Below are positions 1-7,843 of a stretch of 14,682 bases of DNA, piece after piece. Every line of letters begins with the position of its first letter. Positions within the stretch are counted from its first letter, which is position 1. Source of the stretch: DATLFQ01 sp035540915 (lineage in GTDB: Bacteria; Actinomycetota; Acidimicrobiia; Acidimicrobiales; GCA-2861595). Made by a program: the position numbers and the translations under genes. Location: contig DATLFQ010000018.1 in the NCBI GenBank assembly GCA_035540915.1, forward strand, positions 1 to 14,682, read 5' to 3'. The notes under the pieces were generated by a model. That model was not told the DNA's origin, searched no databases, and worked only from the letters and a program-made list of their open reading frames with translations.

Positions 1-12
1 GAACCGCGTCCG

Positions 13-97
13 TGGTGGGCCGGGAGGGATTCGAACCCCCGTAGGCTGTGCCGGCAGATTTACAGTCTGCTCCCTTTGGCCGCTCGGGCACCGACCC
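13..97 (-). tRNA. tRNA-Tyr (anticodon GTA)
   Basis: Read on the minus strand this folds as a class II tRNA of 85 nt including an encoded CCA. The acceptor stem GGGTCGG pairs with CCGGCCC (one G-U), followed by discriminator A and CCA at 15-13. The anticodon stem-loop reads GCAGACTGTAAATCTGC, giving anticodon GTA. A long variable arm (CCGGCACAGCCTACG region) is as expected for bacterial tRNA-Tyr. The T arm is GGGGG-TTCGAAT-CCCTC. It is divergent from the YajQ-family gene. A tRNA-Tyr beside a YajQ-family gene also occurs in mycobacteria, from memory. Confidence 0.95.
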
Positions 98-118
98 CAG
101 TGGGGAGCCGAGGATAGC

Positions 119-616
119 GTGTGCGCCGTGCCCACCTTCGATGTCGTTTCCGAGGTCGACATGCAGGAGGTGCGCAACGCGGTCGACCAGGCCAGCCGCG
201 AGCTCTCCACCCGCTTCGACTTCAAGGGCACGGACTCCGCCGTCGAGTTGTCGGGCCAGGAGCTGCGCCTGCGGTCCTCCACCGAAGACCGCCTCCGGGC
301 CGTGACCCAGGTGGTCGAGGAGAAGCTGGTCAAGCGCCAGGTGTCCCTGAAGGCGCTCGATCGGGGCCCCGTCGAGGAGGGCTCCCGAGGGGCGGTCCGC
401 CAGACCATCACCCTGAACGCCGGCATCTCCGCCGACAACGCCCGCAAGCTGAACCGCTTCGTCAAGGACCTGGGCCTGAAGGGGGTCAGCTCCCAGGCCC
501 AGGGCGATCAGCTGCGGGTCTCGGGCAAGAAGCGCGACGACCTCCAGGCCGTCATCGCCGCCCTCAAGGCGGAGGACTTCGGCATCCCCCTCCAGTTCAC
601 CAACTTCCGGGACTGA
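119..616 (+). CDS. YajQ-family nucleotide (cyclic-di-GMP)-binding protein
   Basis: A 165-aa protein of the size usual for the YajQ/UPF0234 family (about 160 aa). Family hallmarks are FDVVSEVDMQEV near the N-terminus, FDFKGTDS at about residues 33-40, DNARKLNRFVKDLGLKGV in the second half, and the C-terminal LQFTNFRD. These proteins have two ferredoxin-like domains and bind nucleotides; some homologues bind cyclic di-GMP and act as transcription cofactors, but that role is not shown here. Two GTG starts are possible. The one at 119 lies 4 nt after the purine-rich CCGAGGA; the one at 128 gives MPTFDVVSE, which matches the usual family N-terminus. I favour 128 on homology and report 119 as the outer limit. 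Its stop is 9 nt from the convergent htpX stop. Confidence 0.93.
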   Translation: MCAVPTFDVVSEVDMQEVRNAVDQASRELSTRFDFKGTDSAVELSGQELRLRSSTEDRLRAVTQVVEEKLVKRQVSLKALDRGPVEEGSRGAVRQTITLNAGISADNARKLNRFVKDLGLKGVSSQAQGDQLRVSGKKRDDLQAVIAALKAEDFGIPLQFTNFRD

Positions 617-625
617 CCTTCGCAG

Positions 626-1486
626 CTAGCTGTGGGCCCACTCGCCGGCCCGCAGGCGGCCGACGCGCTCCTCCACCGGGGGGTGGGTGGTGAACAGGTT
701 GGCGAACTGGATCCGCCGGCCGCTCAGCGGGTTGACGATGTACTTCTGGGCCTGGGCCGGCTGGACGTTCATGGGGATGCGCTTGGCCCCCTCGTGCAGC
801 TTCAACAGCGCCCGGGCCAGGGGCTCGCCGTCGCCGATGAGGCGGGCGCCGGTGCGGTCGGCCTCGAACTCCCGGCTGCGGCTGAGGGCCATCTGCAGGA
901 GGCCTGCGGCCATGGGGGCCAGCATGGCCGTGAGGAGCAGGCCGATCGGGTTGCCCCCGTTGTCGTCGTCCCGGCCGCCGCCGAACATGGCGCCCCACAT
1001 GGCCATGTTGGCGATGAAGCTGATCCCGGTGGCCACGGCGGCGGCCACCGAGCCGATGAGGATGTCTCGGTTGCCGATGTGGCTGATCTCGTGGGCCAGC
1101 ACGCCCCGAAGCTCGTTCCAGTCGAGGATGTTCAGGATCCCCTGCGTGACGGCGACGGCCGCGTGCTGGGGGTTGCGGCCGGTGGCGAAGGCGTTGGGCT
1201 GCAGGTCCGGCGTGATGTACAGCTTGGGCATCGGCATGTTCGCCGCCGTGGTCAGCTCACGCATGATGCGGTAGTACTCGGGCATCTCGGCCTCGGTGAC
1301 CGGCACCGCCCGGGCCGCCCGGATGGCCAGCTTGTCGGAGTTCCAGTACGAGAAGCCGACGATGGCCACGCCGAGCAGGAGCCCGAGTGCGGCACCGCCG
1401 TTGCCACCGACCACGCGGCCGACGGCGACGAGGAGCCCGCCGATGCCGGCGAGCAGGACGAAGGTCTTGAAGGTGTTCTTGTTCAT
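626..1486 (-). CDS. htpX: M48 family zinc metalloprotease HtpX
   Basis: A 286-aa integral membrane metalloprotease involved in membrane protein quality control. The zinc motif HEISH is at residues 132-136, and EFEAD at 206-210 supplies the third (Glu) ligand. Hydrophobic segments lie at about residues 8-26, 31-47, 143-168 and 180-200, the usual HtpX arrangement with the active site on the cytoplasmic side. Full length for the family. ATG start at 1486 is preceded by GGAG with a 4-nt spacer. It is convergent with the YajQ-family gene. An inverted repeat at 1499-1522 sits just upstream and could belong to either the htpX promoter or the end of the preceding operon. Confidence 0.95.
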   Translation of the reverse strand: MNKNTFKTFVLLAGIGGLLVAVGRVVGGNGGAALGLLLGVAIVGFSYWNSDKLAIRAARAVPVTEAEMPEYYRIMRELTTAANMPMPKLYITPDLQPNAFATGRNPQHAAVAVTQGILNILDWNELRGVLAHEISHIGNRDILIGSVAAAVATGISFIANMAMWGAMFGGGRDDDNGGNPIGLLLTAMLAPMAAGLLQMALSRSREFEADRTGARLIGDGEPLARALLKLHEGAKRIPMNVQPAQAQKYIVNPLSGRRIQFANLFTTHPPVEERVGRLRAGEWAHS

Positions 1487-1498
1487 GGCACTCCAATA

Positions 1499-1522
1499 AA
1501 CGTCGGACCCGGTCTGGACGTT
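1499..1522 (-). terminator. Inverted repeat between the HAD gene and htpX, possible terminator
   Basis: AACGTC at 1499-1504 is perfectly complementary to GACGTT at 1517-1522, with 12 nt between. On the minus strand the right arm runs into TTTATT, a weak U-tract. It lies downstream of the SDR-acs-HAD run and upstream of htpX, so it may be a terminator for the former or a regulatory dyad for the latter. The 6-bp stem and imperfect U-run leave this uncertain. Confidence 0.35.
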
Positions 1523-1546
1523 CCCGTCGCGAGGGGCGCCGGACGC

Positions 1547-2020
1547 TCACTCGTAATACCCGGAATGGATGTAGACGCACGGGACGCCCTCGGCCCGAAA
1601 CATCTCGAGATTGCGGCGGTCGTCCTCGAAGGCCAGGCACAGCTCCATGCCGTAGCGCCTGAGGTCGGCCACCGAGCTGCGCTTGAACCGCAGGGCGGCG
1701 GCATAGTCGCCCTCGTCCCGCATGACGAGGAGGTCCCAGCGCAGGTCGTGGTGCTCGAGCCAGGCCAGGGTCTGGGGCTCCACCGAGGCCGGGCGCCCGG
1801 TCAGCAGGACGATGCAGAGTCGGCGGTCCAGGAGCGACAGCAGGTCGGCGACCTCCTCGATCAGCGGGTCGTCGCCGCAGGCGGCGAAGAAGGCGTCCCA
1901 GTCCCGTCGGCCGGCCTCCAGGAAGTGCTGGCGGCTGGCCGCGTCCGACAGCACGCCGTCCATGTCGAACACCACCGACGGCCCGGGCTGGACGGGGCCG
2001 TCCCGCCAGCGCCACGACAC
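1547..2020 (-). CDS. HAD-superfamily phosphatase, polynucleotide-kinase-phosphatase-like
   Basis: A 157-aa HAD fold protein. Motif I is FDMDGVLSD with nucleophile D19 and acid/base D21; motif II is LLTGRP (T74). The motif III lysine is probably K113. Motif IV is FEDDRRNLEMF with D133/D134. There is no large cap domain. The pattern resembles the phosphatase domain of T4-type polynucleotide kinase and related small HAD enzymes, but the substrate cannot be read from sequence. The GTG start at 2020 lies 5 nt after the acs stop and is preceded by GAGGACTGAACGG, suggesting coupling to acs. A longer frame upstream is only the shadow of acs. Function in the acs operon is unknown. Confidence 0.82.
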   Translation of the reverse strand: MSWRWRDGPVQPGPSVVFDMDGVLSDAASRQHFLEAGRRDWDAFFAACGDDPLIEEVADLLSLLDRRLCIVLLTGRPASVEPQTLAWLEHHDLRWDLLVMRDEGDYAAALRFKRSSVADLRRYGMELCLAFEDDRRNLEMFRAEGVPCVYIHSGYYE

Positions 2021-2025
2021 CCCGT

Positions 2026-3990
<1,965 letters not shown>

Positions 3991-4000
3991 CGCGGGGAGC

Positions 4001-4723
4001 CTAGAGGTGACGGAGGTCGACGACGGCGCCCGTGGCGAGACCGCTGTCCAGGAGGGCCCACATGCGGCGGGCCACTTCGTCCGGCGGGGCGAGCTTCCGG
4101 GCGCGATGGAGGTCCTCGAACTTCTGACGCTGCGGGAACTCCGCTTCGGTGGCGGCGCGCAGCCTGGCCTGCATGTCGGTGTCGACCGTGCCGGGGGCGA
4201 CGGCGAGGACGTGGGCGGCGTTCTCGACACCCGCCTGCTCGGCACCGACCGTCCGGACCCACTGGTCCAGCGCCGCCTTGGCCGCGCCGTACGACGACCA
4301 ACCCGGGTAGGGGGTCGTGGCCGCCCCCGAGGTGAGCATGACGAGGTGGCGCCGGGTTACGCCCGAGGTGGCGCCGAGGAACGCCTGGCCGATCACCTGC
4401 GGCGCCGCGCTGTTCAGGATGACGTTGCGGCAGTAGGCGCTGTCGTCCACCCGACCGGCGAAGCCGATGGGCTCCAGCGCCCCGGCCGCCTGGAACAGGA
4501 CCACCCGTGCGGGCTGTTCCCCTGCGACGGCCTCGGCCAGCGAGCGCGTGATCTCCGGCCAGCTGGCCGGGTCCGACAGGTCGGCGGCGAGATGCTCGGC
4601 CGGCGCAGGGGGCGGGCGCCGACTGGTCCCGATGATGCGCGCGTCGGGCCACGGGCAGGTCTCCACCAGTGCGGCACCGATCCCGCTCGACGCGCCGGTG
4701 ATCCAGACGAGGTTGCGGGTCAC
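4001..4723 (-). CDS. Short-chain dehydrogenase/reductase (SDR), sepiapterin-reductase-like
   Basis: A 240-aa classical SDR with a Rossmann fold. The NAD(P)-binding motif TGASSGIG is at residues 9-16; TSRR after the second strand suggests NADPH preference. The catalytic tetrad is visible: N104 (NVILNSAA), S132 (MLTSGAA), Y145 and K149 (YGAAK). The PGTVDTDM loop follows. The usual NNAG is FQAAG here. Overall pattern resembles YueD/sepiapterin-reductase-like enzymes, but the substrate is not predictable. Start chosen is the GTG at 4723, which places TGASSGIG at the normal distance; an alternative GTG at 4750 adds 9 residues. Neither has a Shine-Dalgarno sequence, and a TACGCT -10-like hexamer 7 nt before 4723 suggests leaderless translation. 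First gene of a run with acs and the HAD gene. Confidence 0.88.
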   Translation of the reverse strand: MTRNLVWITGASSGIGAALVETCPWPDARIIGTSRRPPPAPAEHLAADLSDPASWPEITRSLAEAVAGEQPARVVLFQAAGALEPIGFAGRVDDSAYCRNVILNSAAPQVIGQAFLGATSGVTRRHLVMLTSGAATTPYPGWSSYGAAKAALDQWVRTVGAEQAGVENAAHVLAVAPGTVDTDMQARLRAATEAEFPQRQKFEDLHRARKLAPPDEVARRMWALLDSGLATGAVVDLRHL

Positions 4724-4730
4724 GGCGGCG

Positions 4731-4736
4731 AGCGTA
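4731..4736 (-). promoter_or_regulatory. Possible -10 element for a leaderless SDR transcript
   Basis: TACGCT fits the actinobacterial TAnnnT pattern and ends 7 nt before the GTG at 4723, so the predicted transcription start coincides with the start codon. No good -35 was seen. This would explain the missing ribosome binding site. Confidence 0.3.
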
Positions 4737-4743
4737 ACGATCG

Positions 4744-4803
4744 GAGGCACCGAGGTAGATGCTCGTCATCGCCCTGGTGCTGCTCGTAGTCGGCGCCTCG
4801 TAG
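4744..4803 (+). pseudogene. Partial duplicate of the downstream small hydrophobic protein gene
   Basis: Bases 4760-4798 match 4941-4979 at 37 of 39 positions (offset 181), and weaker similarity extends left to 4744/4925. In the frame of the intact gene the upstream half is broken by TAG at 4756-4758. What remains is an ATG (4759) opening a 14-codon frame, MLVIALVLLVVGAS, ending with TAG at 4801-4803. No Shine-Dalgarno sequence fits. It reads as a remnant of a tandem duplication of the C-terminal half. A functional micro-peptide cannot be excluded but has no positive support. Confidence 0.6.
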
Positions 4804-4861
4804 CGAGTGCCGTTCCGGCGGCCGGGGTACAGCGGCGTCACCGGAGAGATGGAGGTCGGAC

Positions 4862-5011
4862 ATGGGAGTCGTGCTGCTGCTGGTGCTGCTGGCCCTGCTG
4901 CTGGGGGGGATCGGTCTGGCGGTCGAGGCGCTGAAATGGCTGCTCGTCATCGCCCTGGTGCTGCTCGTGGTCGGAGCCTTCTCCGGTTACCGGGTCCGCT
5001 CGCGCCTGTAG
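4862..5011 (+). CDS. Small hydrophobic membrane protein (49 aa)
   Basis: MGVVLLLVLLALLLGGIGLA begins a 49-aa protein with two hydrophobic segments (about residues 3-20 and 26-39) separated by VEALKW, then a basic tail YRVRSRL. This matches the layout of the short 'hydrophobic protein' family common in Streptomyces and relatives (two helices around a short ALKxLWW-like turn). Its function is unknown. ATG at 4862 is preceded by GGAGG at 4851-4855 with a 6-nt spacer, strong support for translation. It is followed 9 nt later by another membrane protein gene, so the two may be cotranscribed. Confidence 0.8.
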   Translation: MGVVLLLVLLALLLGGIGLAVEALKWLLVIALVLLVVGAFSGYRVRSRL

Positions 5012-5020
5012 CTTCGGGCG

Positions 5021-5407
5021 GTGACGCCCGACCGTGCCCGCTCTGCAGCCGGCCTGCTCGCCGCTGGGCGGGTCGTGCTCGGGCTGACCGCCATGGTGGC
5101 GCCGACGCTCCCGTCCCGGCCCTGGGTCGGCACCGAGGCCACCCGGCCGGCGGTGAAGCTGTTCGCCCGCTCGCTCGGGGCGCGCGACGTCGCCCTCGGC
5201 GTGGGCTCCCTCCTGGCCCTGCGTCACGGCACGCCGGTGCGGGGATGGATCGAAGCCGGTGGCCTGTGCGACGCCGGCGACGTCGCCGGCACCCTCATCC
5301 ACTTCCGGGACCTCCCCAGCCTCGGTCGACTCCTGGTGCTGGGCGCGGCCGGCGGCTCCCTCGCCCTCTCGCGGTGGCTCGCCCCCCGGGTGGACGAGCG
5401 GGCCTGA
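5021..5407 (+). CDS. Hypothetical membrane protein, possibly DUF4267-like
   Basis: A 128-aa protein with about three or four hydrophobic segments (near residues 8-26, 50-66, 78-92 and 102-122). The conserved-looking core is SLGARDVALGVGSLLALRHG followed by WIEAGGLCDAGDVAGTL, a pattern I associate with short actinobacterial membrane proteins annotated as hypothetical or DUF4267. The GTG start at 5021 has no clear Shine-Dalgarno sequence but lies 9 nt after the preceding stop, so coupling is likely. Function is not recognisable. The segment 5408-5531 after it holds no gene that I can support. Confidence 0.72.
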   Translation: MTPDRARSAAGLLAAGRVVLGLTAMVAPTLPSRPWVGTEATRPAVKLFARSLGARDVALGVGSLLALRHGTPVRGWIEAGGLCDAGDVAGTLIHFRDLPSLGRLLVLGAAGGSLALSRWLAPRVDERA

Positions 5408-5531
5408 GGCTCGATCCCTCCTCGCCGGACCCCTTCCCATGCGATCTCCGCCTCGTCGGGACGGGTCGGGTCTCGGCCCACGAACGGGAGCAGACCGCGA
5501 GCCGCGTCGAGGTCGGGTGGACCTGAGGCCG

Positions 5532-5555
5532 GCCGCTTCAGCGTGACGCAGCGGC
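5532..5555. terminator. Possible hairpin at the convergent ends of the membrane-protein gene and zur
   Basis: GCCGCT at 5532-5537 is complementary to AGCGGC at 5550-5555, and the interval contains a smaller GCG-TGA-CGC dyad. It spans the stop codon of the Fur-family gene. There is no U-tract on either strand, so the terminator call is weak. Confidence 0.22.
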
Positions 5556-6032
5556 GTTTGCCGACCGGCAGGCCGGGCACCGGCCGATGAGCTCGATGCG
5601 GTGGTCGTCAACGTCGAAGCCGGTCTCCCGGGCCGCGCCGCGCGCGGCCGCCACAAGTGCCTCCTCCAGCCGGGGGGAGGCACGGACGTCGACCACCGTG
5701 CCGCAGGAACGACACACCAGATGGTGGTGGTGGTCGCCGCTCAGGTCCTCCGCCAGCTCGAAGCGCCCCAGGTCGTCTGCGCCGGCCAGCCGCCGAGCCA
5801 CCCCCGCCTCGCACAGCACGGTGAGGTTGCGGTAGGCCGAACTCATCGGGAACCCGGAGCCGCCGTTCACGATGTCCGCAATGGTCACCGGCCGCCCGGC
5901 CTCGGCCAGAGAGTGGACGAGCGCCCGCCGCTTCGTCGTGTAGCGCTGGTCCAGGGCGGCCAACCGCCCGGCCGCCTGCTCGTGCACCCAAGCGGTGTCG
6001 ACGTCGCGGGGCCGGGCGGCGGAAGACGGCAC
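5538..6032 (-). CDS. zur: Fur-family transcriptional regulator, probable zinc uptake regulator Zur
   Basis: A 164-aa Fur-family repressor. The winged-helix DNA-binding region is at about residues 20-85 (YTTKRRALVHSLAEAGRP, then SSAYRNLTVLCEAGV as the recognition helix). The dimerisation and metal domain follows with DHHHHLVCRSCG (H101-H104, C107, C110) and CPAC (C152, C155), the two CxxC pairs of the structural zinc site. Zur rather than Fur is inferred from its place in an smtB-like operon beside znuA/znuB; mycobacteria carry a comparable smtB–zur operon. The expected role is zinc-loaded repression of uptake genes. The GTG start at 6032 is 8 nt after the stop of the histidine-rich gene. Confidence 0.88.
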   Translation of the reverse strand: MPSSAARPRDVDTAWVHEQAAGRLAALDQRYTTKRRALVHSLAEAGRPVTIADIVNGGSGFPMSSAYRNLTVLCEAGVARRLAGADDLGRFELAEDLSGDHHHHLVCRSCGTVVDVRASPRLEEALVAAARGAARETGFDVDDHRIELIGRCPACRSANAAASR

Positions 6033-6040
6033 AGTCGCGC

Positions 6041-6337
6041 TCAGTGCTCGTCCCAGTGGCCGGCGTGGCTGGCGTGGCGATGGCCGTCGTGCACGTAATC
6101 GCGGTGGTCGCCGTGGTCGACCACCTCGTGGCCACAGCCGTCCCCGTGCTCGTGCCCGTGCTCGTCGTGGACGACGTGGACCGCAGGCTCGCACTCGTCC
6201 CAGTGGTCGTCGTGGGGACGGTGGGCGTGGCCGTCGTGCAGGTAGTCGGTGTGGTCGCCGTGGTCGACAGCGACGTGGCCGCACGAGTCACCGTGGGCGT
6301 GATCGTGGTGGGCGTGGGCTTCATGGTTCATGGTCAC
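6041..6337 (-). CDS. Histidine-rich protein with duplicated CGH…HGDHxDY…HWDE module
   Basis: From the ATG at 6331 this is 96 aa with 28 histidines. It contains two 34-residue modules (residues 14-47 and 63-96, 23 of 34 identical), each reading GDxCGH, then VDHGDHxDY, HDGHxH, and ending HWDE. No signal peptide or membrane segment is visible, so it should be cytoplasmic. Single-module relatives are often labelled as zinc transporter permeases in databases, which the sequence does not support. A zinc (or nickel/cobalt) buffer or donor is my inference from composition and position between two zinc sensors. The outer GTG at 6337 overlaps the stop of the ArsR gene as GTGA and sits 5 nt after GGAG; the ATG at 6331 is the alternative. 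Confidence 0.85.
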   Translation of the reverse strand: MTMNHEAHAHHDHAHGDSCGHVAVDHGDHTDYLHDGHAHRPHDDHWDECEPAVHVVHDEHGHEHGDGCGHEVVDHGDHRDYVHDGHRHASHAGHWDEH

Positions 6338-6666
6338 GGGTTCTCCAGTTCCTTCGCATGCAGGATGGCGTCGTTGACGATGTGGGCGACGTGGTCGTCT
6401 CCCAGCGAGTAGGCGATCTCGCGACCTCGACGCTCCGCGCTGACGAGCCGGACGGAGCGGAGCACCCGCAGGTGCTGGGAGACGAGAGGCTGGGAAATTC
6501 CCAGCACACCCACCAGCTCGTGGACGCATCGGCTGCCGGCGCTCAACTCCAACACGATGGCGACGCGATGGGCATTGGCCAGCGCCCGGAGCAACTCCGT
6601 GGCGCCTTCCAGCGCCGCCCGGTCTCCAGGCCGCACCGGGGCATCGGCCTGCCGGGATGCGCCCAC
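6334..6666 (-). CDS. smtB: ArsR/SmtB-family metal-sensing repressor with alpha5 zinc site
   Basis: A 110-aa winged-helix repressor. The helix-turn-helix lies at about residues 47-71 (CVHELVGVLGISQPLVSQHL) followed by the wing (SAERRGREIAYSL). The alpha5 zinc signature of SmtB/CzrA, DxH-x10-HxxE, is exact: D90, H92, H103, E106. C47 sits where SmtB has its alpha3 cysteine. The family releases DNA when zinc (or cobalt/nickel) binds, so it should derepress the operon at high metal. It is followed by the histidine-rich gene and zur with overlap or short gaps, indicating one transcript. The GTG start at 6666 has no usable ribosome binding site and coincides with the predicted transcription start, suggesting a leaderless mRNA. 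Confidence 0.9.
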   Translation of the reverse strand: MGASRQADAPVRPGDRAALEGATELLRALANAHRVAIVLELSAGSRCVHELVGVLGISQPLVSQHLRVLRSVRLVSAERRGREIAYSLGDDHVAHIVNDAILHAKELENP

Positions 6667-6672
6667 GGCCTT

Positions 6673-6704
6673 ATAGTACTATGCGCATGTTCTTATGCGT
6701 CAAC
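6673..6704 (-). promoter_or_regulatory. Promoter of the smtB–His-rich–zur operon
   Basis: On the minus strand TTGACG (6704-6699) and TACTAT (6678-6673) are separated by 19 nt, a slightly long spacer. The -10 is followed by AAGGCC and then the GTG of smtB, so the first transcribed base should be at or within a base of the start codon. The element overlaps the stop codon of znuB (6700-6702), which allows the regulator operon to be expressed apart from the uptake genes. Confidence 0.55.
6681..6699. promoter_or_regulatory. Candidate SmtB-type operator dyad
   Basis: CGCAT at 6684-6688 and ATGCG at 6695-6699 form an inverted repeat with a 6-nt spacer, and the left arm extends into the self-complementary ATGCGCAT at 6681-6688. 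The dyad sits between the -35 and -10 elements of the smtB promoter, where a repressor would block RNA polymerase. ArsR/SmtB proteins bind imperfect AT-containing dyads in such places. Binding is inferred from position and symmetry only. Confidence 0.5.
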
Positions 6705-7533
6705 CCGGGGCTGGTCGTCGCCGACCGGGGGTGACCAGCGCCGACGCCACGAAGCAGGCTGCCGCCACCAGCACGATGGTCCCTCCCGGGGCCAGCGCCC
6801 ATTGCCGGGCCGCCACCAGCCCGGCAACCACGCTGAGCGCGCCGATGGTGCTGGCGCACACCAAGGTCCCGCGGAACGAGGACGCGAGCCGCTGCGCGGC
6901 CCCGACCGGGAGAGCCATCAGGGCGGCGACGAGCAGCACACCGACGATCCGCATCCCGGCCACCACCGTGACCGCGGTCAGCGCGGCGAGCCCGAGGTTC
7001 AGGCCGTCGACGGGAAGGCCGGCGACCCGCGCCGCGTCCTCGTCCAGCACGACGCTGAACAGCGCCCGCCAAGCCAGCGCGATGGCGGCAACGATGGAGG
7101 CGCCGAGCACCCCGATTGTCAGCGTGTCGGCGGGGGTGACGGTGAGGATCGACCCGAACAGATAGACGAGCGATCCGGCGTCGAGGGATCCGGCCAACCC
7201 GATGAGCACCACCCCACCGGCGATGCCCGAGTAGAAGAACAGGGCCAGGGCCAGGTCGCCGCCGGCCCGGCCGCGGGCGCGAAGCCACTCGATGGCACAG
7301 GCGCCGCTCACCGCCGCGACCAGCGCGGTCCAGATCGGCCACACGCCGAGAAGAAGCCCCGCCGAGACGCCGGCGAACGCGACGTGGCCGACGCCGTCGC
7401 CCATGAGGGCGAGCCGCTTCTGCACGAGAAACGTGCCGATGAGGGGCGCCGAGGCCCCGACGACGAGGCCGGCCGCCAGGGCGAGCTGCATGTACTCCCG
7501 CTCGAACGGCCAGGGCAGCGGCAGGGGGAGCAC
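6700..7533 (-). CDS. znuB: Zinc ABC transporter permease ZnuB
   Basis: A 277-aa membrane protein of the ABC-3 (ZnuB/MntB) family with about eight hydrophobic segments. Hallmarks are PFEREYMQLALAAGL, then LIGTFLVQKRLALMGDGVGH near residue 40-60, FGSILTVTP, and the C-terminal RIVGVLLVAALMALPVGAA. The GTG start at 7533 overlaps the stop of the ATPase remnant by one base (TAGTG) and is preceded by GGAAGGG with an 8-nt spacer, a strong signal; a longer frame from 7554 is less likely. The gene looks intact, although its cognate ATPase gene is not. ZnuB specificity over manganese is inferred from neighbouring SmtB/Zur-type regulators and the His-rich ZnuA loop. Confidence 0.9.
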   Translation of the reverse strand: MLPLPLPWPFEREYMQLALAAGLVVGASAPLIGTFLVQKRLALMGDGVGHVAFAGVSAGLLLGVWPIWTALVAAVSGACAIEWLRARGRAGGDLALALFFYSGIAGGVVLIGLAGSLDAGSLVYLFGSILTVTPADTLTIGVLGASIVAAIALAWRALFSVVLDEDAARVAGLPVDGLNLGLAALTAVTVVAGMRIVGVLLVAALMALPVGAAQRLASSFRGTLVCASTIGALSVVAGLVAARQWALAPGGTIVLVAAACFVASALVTPGRRRPAPG

Positions 7534-7826
7534 TAGGCCAGCCCTTCCAGCCACATTGGGAGGTCGTGCTCGTGGACCCCGAGGTCGACGCCGGTCGCCG
7601 TCAGGTCGCCGGGGGGGCCGTCGAAGACGATCTTGCCGGACCTCAGGATCGGTACCCTGTCGGGGTCGCCGGCGACGGCGCCGAGTTCGGGTGAGACGAG
7701 CAACACCGCCGCGTTCTGCTTCCGCGCCCGGACCAGGGCCTCACGGAAGCGTCGACGGGACTCGGCGTCGACGCTGGCCATCGCTTCGGCCACGGCAACC
7801 GGATCGGCGGTTTCGAGAGCAGTGGC
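7533..7826 (-). pseudogene. znuC: Truncated ZnuC-type ABC transporter ATPase
   Basis: Only about 80 residues of a roughly 250-aa ATPase remain. From the D-loop (SVDAESRRRF) onward the sequence follows ZnuC closely through VLLVSxELGAV, ILRSGKIVFDGPPGDL and the C-terminal LGVHEHDLPMWLEGLA. The Walker A, Q-loop, LSGGQ signature and Walker B regions are absent. The H-loop is also damaged: the usual SHEL reads SPEL. In-frame residues before the D-loop (TALETADPVAVAEA) resemble an ABC ATPase N-terminus, as if an internal block of about 150 residues was deleted in frame, but no start codon precedes them. The first usable starts (GTG 7793, ATG 7781) lack a Shine-Dalgarno sequence. It lies between znuA and znuB, where znuC belongs. 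A local assembly collapse is an alternative for the deletion, but does not explain the H-loop change. Confidence 0.8.
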
Positions 7827-7843
7827 CCGTCCCCTGCCGAGCG

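Noticed and set aside
623..632. Perfect palindrome CAGCTAGCTG between the YajQ-family gene and htpX
   Set aside because: Too short for a terminator, has no spacer or U-tract, and partly overlaps the htpX stop codon; likely chance.
5408..5531. Gap after the hypothetical membrane protein considered for a small gene
   Set aside because: The frames that cross it are shadows of the neighbouring genes, with no ribosome binding site or recognisable protein pattern.
6041..6331. Repetitive GTG/CAC-rich stretch considered as a CRISPR-like or tandem repeat array
   Set aside because: The repetition is explained by histidine and aspartate codons of a coding sequence with two protein modules; there are no uniform repeats and spacers.
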